Assembly: GCF_001592745.1 (NCBI RefSeq)
Contig: NZ_LUKD01000009.1
Coordinates: 29,341-93,340, forward strand
Direction: 5' to 3'
From: Bdellovibrio bacteriovorus
GTDB lineage: Bacteria > Bdellovibrionota > Bdellovibrionia > Bdellovibrionales > Bdellovibrionaceae
Length of the DNA stretch: 64,000 nt
Shown in pieces: positions 7,918-16,452 of this stretch; positions within the stretch are counted from its first letter, which is position 1, and each line of letters opens with the position of its first letter. Both the position numbers and the translations under genes were made by a program. The notes beneath the pieces were generated by a model. That model was not told the DNA's origin. It worked only from the letters and a program-made list of their open reading frames with translations, and ran no database searches.

Positions 7918-8091
7918 GTGAAAGTATTGAAGAAATTATTTGAGATGGTGAAACCGATCCTTGAAGATGCTATCAAAGAGACGGCAAAAGACTGGCTTAA
8001 GAGCGCAATCGCTTTCCTGATTAAGTGGTTTTTTTTAGTGTGCTGTTTTAACTTGTACTTCGTGTCTTACATAACGACAAAATATTTATGA
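7918..8091 (+). CDS. 57-residue membrane-associated miniprotein
   Basis: GTG start at 7918 with a strong AGGAGG five bases upstream. The product begins MKVLKKLFEMVKPILEDAIK, a charged helix, then a hydrophobic segment (about residues 30-52, FLIKWFFLVCCFNLYFVSY) and a short basic end, stopping at TGA 8089-8091. The very good ribosome site in a region of decayed genes argues that it is real. Small amphipathic/membrane proteins like this include toxins, holin-like and regulatory peptides, but no family is recognised. It converges with the 37-aa lipoprotein gene, nine bases away. Confidence 0.5.
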   Translation: MKVLKKLFEMVKPILEDAIKETAKDWLKSAIAFLIKWFFLVCCFNLYFVSYITTKYL

Positions 8092-8100
8092 TCCAAAATT

Positions 8101-8214
8101 TTAAGAGAAGTCGTCGGTAGGGCTTCGGCTTAGATGAAGAGAAAGTTCTTGAACGGGCTGCTTTTTCTGGCAGGAGATAAGTGCAGTTAAAATAGCTAAT
8201 AGAATGCATTTCAT
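8101..8214 (-). CDS. 37-residue lipoprotein
   Basis: ATG at 8214 with AGGAAA upstream. The product MKCILLAILTALISC has a lipoprotein signal with lipobox LISC (Cys15), followed by 22 polar residues (QKKQPVQELSLHLSRSPTDD) and TAA at 8101-8103. It is 89 bases downstream of the PhoD-like phosphatase gene on the same strand and may be its last cistron. Mature size of about 23 residues resembles entericidin or lysis-type lipoproteins, but sequence similarity is not claimed. A longer overlapping frame through this segment has no signal and is less likely. Confidence 0.5.
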   Translation of the reverse strand: MKCILLAILTALISCQKKQPVQELSLHLSRSPTDDFS

Positions 8215-8303
8215 TGTTGCTTTCCTGAATTGGTTCGCGATGAGAGAGTTCTGCTTTGAGGGCCCGCAAGTTCATACAGGTCCTCGGCTGTTTGAACGGC
8301 ATG

Positions 8304-9926
8304 CTAAGGCGTTAAATCCTCGGCTGCTTTTTCTGTAGCGTGGGCCGCGCTGTTTTCTAATTTGCTGTCGGCAGTTTCTCCTTCAAGTGGATTCCAGCTG
8401 CCAATTGGTAATGAGCGAGATCCTTGAATTCCTTCTATAAAGATTCTTGCTGCCTGATCCTTTGCATCCGTTTTTAAAAGAGACGGTCTTAAGAAAACAA
8501 AGTTTCGAGCAGTTACAAACTGATTGTTGATGCCTATCAGTTTGAAATCGTTGTTCTGCTTTTTGATAAGCATTCCCTCTTGCAGTAGCCCTTCCACTAC
8601 GTCTGGCATTGGGTCGTATCCGATTGGAGAGGAAACGAGCACTCCCAATGGGAATGTTCCTTTATCCACGGTAATGAACAACTCAATGGAGCCTCCGGTG
8701 TGAATATCACCCGTTAGAAGTGTATACGTGGTGTCGTTGAGAGCTTTGGTGGAAAGACATTTCATAAGCTCACCAAAGAAACCAATAGCTCGTTTTGATG
8801 TTAACGCGTCATCCATGTCATCTTCCATCCCAACGATGTAGTCCCACGCGAACATCAGATGCCATTTTTCAAATTTGGCTTTCACCTTTGGCTTTTTCAG
8901 CCATTCGATGATTCCGGCCATCCAACCTTCTTTCTGATTGGAATTTCTTGCCGGAACAACTGGGGACAAGATCAAAATGTTTTTATGTGGCAAAGCTTGG
9001 ATAACAGCGAAAACCGCATTCTTGTGATCTTCGTCCATGATTTTATTAATCCCTGCATTTTTCTCTGTGCGCATATCGAGAGCAATTAGGGCCGACTCAC
9101 CCAAGTCCAAAGTAAAAGAGTAAGCGGATTTTGTTTTGGAGATAATTGGAGTTGGGTTTCTTGAGGTTTGGAACGCCTCGAAAACTTCTACCAAAATACT
9201 CATGTAATTTAGCCAGCTAGATTCAAAAACGCCTTGCTCGTTGAAAAATCGGCCACCGGCACCGTCGGTAAAATCATGGTCATCACACATTGCCACGGAC
9301 GGAATACTTGCCATGAGCCTGCGGTAGCTTGGGTCTGAGGTCTGTTCCCACGCTCGACGAATAGCTGCCATTTTAACTTGGTTTCTAAGCTCAGGAGTGA
9401 CATCGCCCTTAAGTTTTTCATAAAACTCTTTTTCGGTGTCATCTTGATAATATTGATCTCCGCCAAGAATTAAAAGCTTTGGTGGATTTTTGGAATTTGC
9501 GATTGTGGTTTCAAGGCGACGCCACATGTCCCACTTTTTATTTTGATCTTTGAAGATGTAGACGCCGTTACAGCTTATAAGAACTGTTTCAGCATATGCA
9601 TCTAGAGTGCTCCAATAGGTGAAACGAAGGTTCGACTCTAGAAGGCCAGCTCCCAAGTCTAGTCTTTCCCCTTTTTTGGTGAAGCGATAAGAGTAATTTC
9701 CACCGGAAATTAATCCATGAAATTCAAAAACGAAGTTTCTGACTTCTGGATCTTGCGCCTTGGCTTTCATTGGTGGAAGTGCGACTCCGCTGAGGCTAAG
9801 TGTGCATTCCACTTCGTCGAAGTCTGTTTGAAAAGGTGCGCAAAGAACAATCTTTTGCGCCCCATTATGTCCGCGTCCCAAGAAAACGTGGATAAATTCA
9901 TGACTACTAGAACGTACCGATTCCAT
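8304..9926 (-). CDS. PhoD-like metallophosphatase
   Basis: A binuclear-metal phosphoesterase of the PhoD superfamily. Motifs in order: LILGGDQYYQDD (metal Asp and Tyr), MCDDHDFTDGAG (metal/catalytic Asp-His), ALDMRTEKN, and LLTGDIHTGGSIEL (metal His). I start at 9926, preceded by GAGGGGGAAAA, giving 540 residues; the frame to 9986 lacks such a site. No signal peptide is seen, unlike secreted PhoD enzymes, so it is probably cytosolic. An N-terminal beta-rich domain (residues about 10-100) precedes the phosphatase core. The substrate is unknown. It faces away from the AbiV-like gene and shares the pocket with decayed genes, though it is itself intact. Confidence 0.8.
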   Translation of the reverse strand: MESVRSSSHEFIHVFLGRGHNGAQKIVLCAPFQTDFDEVECTLSLSGVALPPMKAKAQDPEVRNFVFEFHGLISGGNYSYRFTKKGERLDLGAGLLESNLRFTYWSTLDAYAETVLISCNGVYIFKDQNKKWDMWRRLETTIANSKNPPKLLILGGDQYYQDDTEKEFYEKLKGDVTPELRNQVKMAAIRRAWEQTSDPSYRRLMASIPSVAMCDDHDFTDGAGGRFFNEQGVFESSWLNYMSILVEVFEAFQTSRNPTPIISKTKSAYSFTLDLGESALIALDMRTEKNAGINKIMDEDHKNAVFAVIQALPHKNILILSPVVPARNSNQKEGWMAGIIEWLKKPKVKAKFEKWHLMFAWDYIVGMEDDMDDALTSKRAIGFFGELMKCLSTKALNDTTYTLLTGDIHTGGSIELFITVDKGTFPLGVLVSSPIGYDPMPDVVEGLLQEGMLIKKQNNDFKLIGINNQFVTARNFVFLRPSLLKTDAKDQAARIFIEGIQGSRSLPIGSWNPLEGETADSKLENSAAHATEKAAEDLTP

Positions 9927-10032
9927 TTTTCCCCCTCGAAAAAATGTTTGCAATGAGAGGGATTTCACGTCAGGCTTATAACACAAACGTAAAAAGCAAC
10001 AATGAGAATCACCATCTCGGTTTATTTTTATC

Positions 10033-10071
10033 GCTTCTGTGTCTGTTGGCGCGGATACAGAAGCATCTTTT
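10033..10071 (+). terminator. Hairpin with T-run
   Basis: GCTTCTGTGTC (10033-10043) pairs with GATACAGAAGC (10054-10064) with one G-T wobble, then ATCTTTTTG. It has intrinsic terminator form on the plus strand, but no plus-strand gene lies immediately upstream. It may insulate the PhoD-like gene promoter region from read-through of the opposite strand. Confidence 0.45.
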
Positions 10072-10641
10072 TGTATCTTACCAAGTGACTGCGTACTTCA
10101 AAATACAAATTGTTAAGGTTATTTCATAATATTTGTGGCAATGAGCAATGATGCTGTGCTTATATTAAAGTTATTTGGAATATTAAGCTCGTATGTTTTT
10201 GATTTTTCAGTACATTGCATTGTTAGTTAGTATTTGTGTTTAGCATTGTCTTATTGCTTATTTTCCTATCACTAAATACCTGACGAGGGACGCCATCTGT
10301 TCTGTCTTTGGCAAAGATCTAACAAACCTTTTTATTTCTCTTTTCTCGGTAGATGCGTTTCATTGGAGACGTCCGGAGCGCCTTTTTTACTAATCCAGGT
10401 TTGAAATCCCATTGCCCTTCAATTGCGATATCCGGATTGTTTCTTTCTCAGAACATGGATGAGTTGAGGAATTGATTTTCTCTAATGGTGATTGTTCCGC
10501 TTTAAGCTGTGCTGCACATTGCGTGCGTTCTTTCTGTGATGGGAGCAGACCAAGGACACTGTGATCTTGTGAAAAAAGTATGCCTAAAGTTCCTAAGTAA
10601 ACTCTGAATTGTTCTTCGATGTTTTCCAGAAGAGAATGTAT
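10072..10641. other. Gene-poor interval
   Basis: No intact gene recognised. On the minus strand the frame of the AbiV-like gene stays open for 82 more codons after its TGA, down to a TAG at 10390-10392 (LLENIEEQF, then LGTLGILFSQDHSVLGLLPS), but it has no start of its own. The part from 10072 to 10390 shows no coding signal on either strand. Confidence 0.5.
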
Positions 10642-11208
10642 TCAATTTTCCTCTAAAATAAATTTTTCGCGTTCCTCGCGAAATATTTCGCGAACTGTAT
10701 TTTCATATTCTTCAATTCCATTCAAGGCTATCTTTGTCATGTCTTTTAGAAGTTCCTCAGAGTTCAATAGTGGGCCGGCAAAGAAGTCTTGTCCAAAATC
10801 AATATATAAAAGTGCCTGTCTTAATTTGGGGAAATCAGCCATATTGTGAAAATAATTTTCAATACCTGATCTCAATTCATCACGAGAGAGCGTTGGATTA
10901 TTTTGTAGGAAAGTTTCTACCAATTGGTTGGTTTTTGGTAACATACGATCTAGATAAAATTTAGTTGCAGGTTGGAATTTTGATGAATGGAATTTTAGAT
11001 TTTTTTGATCGAATCCGTTCTCTAATCCTTTGATTATCTTTAAAACTTCTTCAAATGCTGTTATAGTTAGAAACAATGCTCGTCTAATATGATTTGCTTC
11101 AAATAAAAGACGAGATTCGATAATCATATCTCGAGCATTGTCCAGGACACGCTCGCAGAAACGAAATGTTGCAAAGTCCTCTTTTGAAATTAATAGTTTG
11201 CCTTCCAT
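10642..11208 (-). CDS. AbiV-like HEPN protein (abortive-infection family)
   Basis: 188 residues, all helical, no signal. The pattern CERVLDNARDMIIESRLLFE, then HIRRALFLTITAFEEVLKII (residues about 40-60), then FHSSKF, then LRQALLYIDFG follows AbiV-family HEPN proteins: an A-x-L-x-x-A helix, the alanine-rich EE-x-x-K helix, an H-x-S/A-K and an R-x-x-x-LY-x-D. In Lactococcus, AbiV stops phage multiplication by blocking translation. ATG at 11208 has GAGGAATAAG upstream. It lies in the accessory pocket with the decayed HEPN/Toprim-like gene, which supports a defence role. It stands alone with no partner gene. Confidence 0.6.
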   Translation of the reverse strand: MEGKLLISKEDFATFRFCERVLDNARDMIIESRLLFEANHIRRALFLTITAFEEVLKIIKGLENGFDQKNLKFHSSKFQPATKFYLDRMLPKTNQLVETFLQNNPTLSRDELRSGIENYFHNMADFPKLRQALLYIDFGQDFFAGPLLNSEELLKDMTKIALNGIEEYENTVREIFREEREKFILEEN

Positions 11209-11449
11209 CGCTTATTCCTCATGAAAGACATATCAACATATTTGAGCGTGAGCAAGGTAGTGCGAAAAATCTGCGATCAAGGCCGTCCCGCACCTGTCCT
11301 TTTGACTATTCTGAATATTCGTTCTAAGCCCGAGAATTGTTGGGGGATACCATGAAGGTGGTATGAATCTTGTGGGCGGGTCAAATCTCTTTATAAAGTT
11401 TATTTCTGGTGTCTTATTTTTAGATTATACAGAAATTTGATCTGGCTCT

Positions 11450-11875
11450 TTAAGGGTGTTGCTTTAAAATAATAACATCATGATCGGAAGTTAGGGCATG
11501 AGCTTTCAGCAATTCCCACTTGCCATCCTTCATAGAGTAAAAGAAATTGGCTTCTCCCCCTTTGCAATCTCCATAAAAATCAATTGTAATTTTGGCATCA
11601 CCTTGAGATCCCTCAAGTGTATGCTTAACCCTGATCGATGAACTTAATGGCTTCAAAGAGCGGTAGGTGATTTTGCCGACGTACTGGCTAAGGACTTTGT
11701 CATCTCGTAGGAATTGAACTGACATACCATAGGGATCGGTCGTCATAATGAGAAAGTGCCCGGCAACATATGAAAGAGCGAATAGGGCAAAGAAGGTCCC
11801 AAGCACGAACTTTTGGCGTGAGCCAAAACTAATAAAGTCATGGAGCGTGTCTTTGAACCATTGCTTAATCTTCAT
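11450..11875 (-). CDS. Single-pass membrane protein with Coa1/Tim21-like domain
   Basis: Residues about 18-45 (KFVLGTFFALFALSYVAGHF) form one membrane segment. The remainder (about 95 residues) reads DPYGMSVQFLRDDKVLSQYV, then GDAKITIDFYG and GKWELLKAHAL; this pattern (a residue run before a Gly, a G-x-A strand, a GKW strand) is seen in Coa1-type accessory proteins. The start at 11875 removes ten poorly supported residues; 11905 is the alternative, and neither has a strong ribosome site. It is the last of three same-strand membrane-protein genes. Function not assigned. Confidence 0.5.
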   Translation of the reverse strand: MKIKQWFKDTLHDFISFGSRQKFVLGTFFALFALSYVAGHFLIMTTDPYGMSVQFLRDDKVLSQYVGKITYRSLKPLSSSIRVKHTLEGSQGDAKITIDFYGDCKGGEANFFYSMKDGKWELLKAHALTSDHDVIILKQHP

Positions 11876-11977
11876 AGCTATTAGATCGGCTCTTTTGATA
11901 TACAATCTTTTGTTTGAAACATAATTGGGTGCCTCATTTTCCCTTCAATCATATTATTGTTAGAATCCAATTCGAAT

Positions 11978-12655
11978 TTATTTGGGATTTTCAAAGAAAG
12001 TTTCTAAGAACCAATCAACAATTTTCCAGTTTTTACCTCGGTAATATGTTTCTTTATAAGTGTGTTCTGCACCTTTTTTTCCTATCCAATAATCGGTGTT
12101 TCGAACATCAAAGTCTTCTAACTTCCAGCTACCTTTTATGTGCAAGATTTTATGACGACAGACGACCGTTGTATCGACTGAAATTTCATTCTCAAGAATT
12201 TGTATAGACCCGCTTTTAAGAAGTGATGCGCATTGAGTTCCGGGCCAGGCTGATCCACCTCTTGTGAAAAATGCGATTAAGCTGTCATTTTCTGATAAAT
12301 CATAAACTCTGTCCTCAAATTCCGGGCGCCACACCGTAAGCTTCCAGAATGTCTCGTCATCAAAAGCGGTACTTGGATCATGATAAGAGCGAACGGCGAG
12401 TATGGTGCCGTCTCCGGGTTTTATACTATGATAACTTACTGGAAATTGTGGATGTGTTGCTGTCCCGGACCTAATTTCTTCGCGTGTTGCAAACTTATCG
12501 AAGGTTGTGCTTTCAAAAGTTGCGTTCTTAATTTTGTAAGCTTGAGTAGTGGGACCGAAGTCTATGAATAAGCCTACTAAGGGTAACAGCAGCAACGCAA
12601 TTACTACTAAAAATAGAATTCCTAAAACTTTTATTATCCGCAAAAGAATCTTCAT
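11978..12655 (-). CDS. Membrane-anchored protein of unknown function
   Basis: The start at 12655 gives a strongly hydrophobic N-terminal anchor (IKVLGILFLVVIALLLLPLV, residues about 7-33), then a roughly 190-residue extracytoplasmic domain rich in Trp, Tyr and Asp (TFWKLTVWRPEFEDRVYDLS, GGSAWPGTQC, TDYWIGKKG). Two cysteines (in GTQC and VVCRHK) could pair. 12685 is an alternative start that would overlap the upstream gene by 23 bases. It is probably co-transcribed with the gene ending at 12663. I recognise no family. Confidence 0.5.
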   Translation of the reverse strand: MKILLRIIKVLGILFLVVIALLLLPLVGLFIDFGPTTQAYKIKNATFESTTFDKFATREEIRSGTATHPQFPVSYHSIKPGDGTILAVRSYHDPSTAFDDETFWKLTVWRPEFEDRVYDLSENDSLIAFFTRGGSAWPGTQCASLLKSGSIQILENEISVDTTVVCRHKILHIKGSWKLEDFDVRNTDYWIGKKGAEHTYKETYYRGKNWKIVDWFLETFFENPK

Positions 12656-12662
12656 CCGGAAG

Positions 12663-13286
12663 CTAGCCTGCTTTGCGTATGTCATCAGATGGATGAACCT
12701 TGGGCTTTTCCGGATTTTTCAGCGATAGCCAAAACAAACGAATCAATAACGCGCGCATAATAATGCCACCTGGATTTAATATTCCTTGAAGCAAGTTCAT
12801 GACAGTTTCAAATAGAAAAAAGCCGAAAGCTCCTTTTAGATAAGATCGACTTTTAGTGTCCCAACCTGCAAGAGCTAAAACTAAATATACAGAGCCAGAA
12901 AAGAAATTATAGAAACCGAATCCAACTTTAGCCATAGCCTCTACGTGACCGAACACAACAATAGATCCAATTAGAAAATTCAATCCACCAAGACATGCCA
13001 TTAAGACATATCCATCTTTACTTGAGGGTTGAGATGTCGATTCAGAATCTGTAGTAGTGTGCTTGTAATAGGGCGAGAAATCCCACGGTGACCATTTTAC
13101 AAATATTTTGCTGCCGTCGGAAAGGGGAAAGGTCGCACCCTTATAAAAGATTTCGTTCCATCCGCGTAAAGTTCCCAGAAGCTTTTCATCCAGAAAGACT
13201 TCGATTTTTGTTCCAAGCAAATTCCATTTTAGAGTCAGACTGCGTGTCTTGCCTTCAGCGCGAATGAAGTCTTCTCTTTGTGCCAT
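12663..13286 (-). CDS. Multi-pass membrane protein of unknown function
   Basis: 207 residues. Residues 1-85 are a soluble beta-rich part (LTLKWNLLGTKIEVFLDEKL, then LRGWNEIFYKGATFPL). Several hydrophobic stretches follow from about residue 93 (LMACLGGLNFLIGSIVVFGH, FFSGSVYLVLALAGW, GFFLFETVMNLLQG). The ATG at 13286 has AGGAAGG upstream. It heads a three-gene minus-strand group of membrane proteins (13286 to 11450). No family recognised; the group may encode a small envelope complex, but this is inference. Confidence 0.55.
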   Translation of the reverse strand: MAQREDFIRAEGKTRSLTLKWNLLGTKIEVFLDEKLLGTLRGWNEIFYKGATFPLSDGSKIFVKWSPWDFSPYYKHTTTDSESTSQPSSKDGYVLMACLGGLNFLIGSIVVFGHVEAMAKVGFGFYNFFSGSVYLVLALAGWDTKSRSYLKGAFGFFLFETVMNLLQGILNPGGIIMRALLIRLFWLSLKNPEKPKVHPSDDIRKAG

Positions 13287-13420
13287 CTGAGACCGCCTTC
13301 CTGTGAGCTCTTCTTATCGGGACGTAAGATAGTAAACTAAAGAATGTTTTATTCCTGTCAAAATTCTCATTCTGAAACACAAAAATAAAGATTTCCGAGA
13401 GAAAATCCGATATTATTCTC

Positions 13421-16402
13421 ATGAATTCGGAACGTTCTGGGACTTTAGGTTATAGTTCGTTCTATAAAGCTATCATTTGTTCGATGGCTTTGGGTTCCTG
13501 TACCATCGACACTAAGATTCGTAATCCCTTCGCCGTTCAAATTAATAAGTCTTCGATCTACACCAATTCCTCAACGCATCCGTTTTCATTTTCACCGACG
13601 TGGGAAGAATCCGTCTTTAACGGCGGGACCGTACTTCTTTACGATAACGCCTTTTGCGACGGGACTCCCACGGAAGTTGAATTATCCGGGACAGACATAC
13701 ATATCGATGGTCTGCAAGATGGTAAAAGCTATTACGCGAAAGTGCGTGTGACGAATAATAGTCGCAACTACGAATCATCTTGCGCATTCTGGGTGACGGT
13801 AGACATGCAGGCCCCGATGCCGGCGACGATCACCGCGCCCTTATCAGATTCTTACGTCTCTGCGACTCACTTTGTCGGTGCATGGAATAGCGTAGTCGAT
13901 ATCGGACCGGCAGGCTTAAGTGAAATTCCGTACAAAGTCAGACTTTACGATCAACCCTCGTGCACGGGTTCCATCATCTCTACGAAAAACTTAGCATCGC
14001 TCACTCACGTCTTTGACAATCTTTCCGCAAATACATTTTACTCTTTTGACATTCAATCCACAGATAAAGCCGGCAACTGGAGCACTCCCGTTTGTTCTGC
14101 TTTCATGGAAGTGGATTTATTCGCACCAGGCTTTGTCTTAACTCACACAGGATCTGATCAAGGATACGCCGCCACGCAAACAGTTTCTATCACGGTAACA
14201 AACGACGCCTGGGCCTCTTATTGGTGCCTAACGGAAGACTTAAGTTTTATTCCTTTAAGTCCCGCAGATCCTTGCCCCGGAGGACAAGGGCCCGCAAATG
14301 GTTGGCACACCTCTCGTCCAACAAACTACGATCTTTCCGCAGGCGACGGAGTAAAAACAGTGAAGCTATGGCTCTTCGATAGCGCGGGCAATGCTCTGAC
14401 GAATAAAACTCCTACTTATAGTATCGTCTTAGACACTATCCCTCCGGGAGCTTTCCCAGTCTTAGGAATCACCGGCGGAAGTGATCTGACCATCGATGAT
14501 CGTTTATCACAACTGGTAGATCCCATCGTCAACTGGAGTCCCGCTTCAGGATCCTCCGCATACAACGTATCGATTCTTAACTTAGATCTTACTGTGCGCT
14601 GTGAAGAAAACGTTGGGGCCTCTATCATGCAGCAAGCTCTCACTGGTTGCGATCTCGTTCCCGAAACAGATTACATCGCCCGCGTGATCGCCCGCGATGA
14701 AGCCGGGAATCTTACACAAGGAACCGACGTCATCTTCCGCGTGGATGTCACTCCACCGGGAAATTTCAATATTTTAGGAGTTAGGGGAGGCGTCGATACG
14801 ACTTCAGATACATGGGCCGCACAGTGGCCAGAAGTCGTTTGGAGTTCTTCATCTGATGCCGTCATTTATCAAACGTCCATCCAGTCAATGAGCGGAACCA
14901 CAGTCTGTTCTGAACAGTCGACCTCCACAACGTCCTATGATTTTTCAACAGCGGGTTGTCTTTCATTGGTTCACGGAATGCAGTATCAAGTTCTAGTGCG
15001 CTCGTTAGATCAAGCAGACCTGATAACATCCGCCAGTAACAGTCCCTATATTTTCCGAGCGGACACTCAAGCCCCAGTACTCAATGTTACAACAGCTCCA
15101 AACGCTATTATCAGAGACACGGCAACAGATTTTGAATTCACCGTTTCAGACGATACAAGCGGACTAGCAAGTGTGGAATGTAATTTTAATTCTGGCGGTT
15201 ACGCAAATTGCGATAGCCCCTATGAATTATCCGGACTTTCTCAAGGAAGTTACTCATTAAGTATTCGCGCAAAAGACATCGCCGGAAATGAAGTCATTTC
15301 AAATCATAACTTCGACGTCGATCTCTATCCTCCCGTAATCACGGTCACGGATTCTCCGGGCGCCTTTGTTAGTGAAACTTCAGAGCAATTTGTATTTAAT
15401 GTCGTTGATTCAGGTTCATCCGGAGTCAGCTTAATAGAATGTAAATTGGCCGGCGGATCATGGGCCGCGTGCGCTTCTCCTTATTTAATTCCAGTCGTGA
15501 CGGACGGGGCTCATGAATTCCGAATTCGCGCCACTGACTACCTAGGCCACGTCAGCGCCGAAACCACCATCAACTGGTTCGTAGACTCAACGCCGCCTTC
15601 GATAGTCTTTACATCAGCACCTTCGGACACAGTTGACACGGACGCGACTATAGAGTTTGAAGTCAACGAATCCGAAACAACCGTAAATATTGAATGCGAC
15701 TTAGACGGAGGAGGATGGTCTTCATGTACATCTCCTCACAACCTGACAAACCTTCCTTCGGGCACACACAGCTTTTCAGTCAGAGCAACAAATGCAGCCG
15801 GTCTTGTGTCGACCCAAACTGTCACTTGGAATGTCATTGCACTTACATCATGTAAAGTTATCTTAGATACCGGTGGCTCTGTCGGAGACGGAATGTATAT
15901 GATCGACCCTGATGGAGCGGGCGGAAGCGCACCGATCTCTGCCTATTGTGAAATGACGACCAATGGAGGCGGTTGGACATGGATCATCGGGAACGCCAAT
16001 TACGCGAGCGGAAACTTTCCTGCCGCAGTTTCTGTCAGCGGAGTTTCTATCTCTTATAGCGGAGGACAAGTATCTTCTTATCAAGGCACAGGCGCGAGTG
16101 GTTATTGCAATGTTCCCGCACCGTTTATCGGTGTGACAATCACCGTGCCCCACAAAGAAGTTTACCTTTACGGATATTCGCAAGGTTACAACGCCACACC
16201 TTCAGCGTGGATTGATATCGGAAATGACGGTTATGATTATCATTGGGCAAGCACTTGTCACAATTGCACTGCCGCGAACACTCATAACGTCACTCGTTCG
16301 GTGGCGTCAGAAGTGACGTCTTCTTATGTGAACGTCAACGGCAACTCTTGCCAATATACTGGCGGTAACCAAGCCCATATCTATGTTTTAAAAGTACGGT
16401 AG
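13421..16402 (+). CDS. Large Ig/fibronectin-repeat surface lipoprotein with fibrinogen-like C-terminal domain
   Basis: 993 residues. Residues 16-27 (KAIICSMALGSC) end in a lipobox with Cys27. The body is a string of about eight beta-sandwich repeats of roughly 90-110 residues. The first six are FN3-like, with Y-x-A/V-x-V and D-x-AGN endings (VIARDEAGNL, IQSTDKAGNW). The last three are Ig-like copies with paired cysteines, e.g. VECNFNSGGYANC, IECKLAGGSWAAC and IECDLDGGGWSSC. From residue 810 a fibrinogen-type start appears: SCKVILDTGGSVGDGMY, then AYCEMTTNGGGWTWI. Such modules bind glycans or proteins, so this is a plausible prey- or matrix-binding surface protein. No ribosome site precedes the ATG, and a TATTAT box ends only four bases before it, so the mRNA may be leaderless. 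Confidence 0.8.
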   Translation: MNSERSGTLGYSSFYKAIICSMALGSCTIDTKIRNPFAVQINKSSIYTNSSTHPFSFSPTWEESVFNGGTVLLYDNAFCDGTPTEVELSGTDIHIDGLQDGKSYYAKVRVTNNSRNYESSCAFWVTVDMQAPMPATITAPLSDSYVSATHFVGAWNSVVDIGPAGLSEIPYKVRLYDQPSCTGSIISTKNLASLTHVFDNLSANTFYSFDIQSTDKAGNWSTPVCSAFMEVDLFAPGFVLTHTGSDQGYAATQTVSITVTNDAWASYWCLTEDLSFIPLSPADPCPGGQGPANGWHTSRPTNYDLSAGDGVKTVKLWLFDSAGNALTNKTPTYSIVLDTIPPGAFPVLGITGGSDLTIDDRLSQLVDPIVNWSPASGSSAYNVSILNLDLTVRCEENVGASIMQQALTGCDLVPETDYIARVIARDEAGNLTQGTDVIFRVDVTPPGNFNILGVRGGVDTTSDTWAAQWPEVVWSSSSDAVIYQTSIQSMSGTTVCSEQSTSTTSYDFSTAGCLSLVHGMQYQVLVRSLDQADLITSASNSPYIFRADTQAPVLNVTTAPNAIIRDTATDFEFTVSDDTSGLASVECNFNSGGYANCDSPYELSGLSQGSYSLSIRAKDIAGNEVISNHNFDVDLYPPVITVTDSPGAFVSETSEQFVFNVVDSGSSGVSLIECKLAGGSWAACASPYLIPVVTDGAHEFRIRATDYLGHVSAETTINWFVDSTPPSIVFTSAPSDTVDTDATIEFEVNESETTVNIECDLDGGGWSSCTSPHNLTNLPSGTHSFSVRATNAAGLVSTQTVTWNVIALTSCKVILDTGGSVGDGMYMIDPDGAGGSAPISAYCEMTTNGGGWTWIIGNANYASGNFPAAVSVSGVSISYSGGQVSSYQGTGASGYCNVPAPFIGVTITVPHKEVYLYGYSQGYNATPSAWIDIGNDGYDYHWASTCHNCTAANTHNVTRSVASEVTSSYVNVNGNSCQYTGGNQAHIYVLKVR

Positions 16403-16421
16403 GATTTCTTGTCTAAATAAG

Positions 16422-16452
16422 TTCACAGCCCGGTTCTTAAACCGAGTGTGAA
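16422..16452. terminator. Hairpin between convergent genes
   Basis: TTCACA (16422-16427) pairs with TGTGAA (16447-16452), and CCGGTT pairs with AACCG inside. It lies between the convergent surface lipoprotein and pgaD-like genes, overlapping the latter's stop. There is no T-tract, so it is a weak bidirectional terminator candidate. Confidence 0.4.

Noticed and set aside
8048..8302. 84-codon minus-strand frame downstream of the PhoD-like gene
   Set aside because: The overlapping 37-aa lipoprotein in another frame has a ribosome site and a convincing signal; this frame has neither.
8859..9089. Plus-strand frames opposite the PhoD-like gene
   Set aside because: Antisense to a clear metallophosphatase; no start signals.
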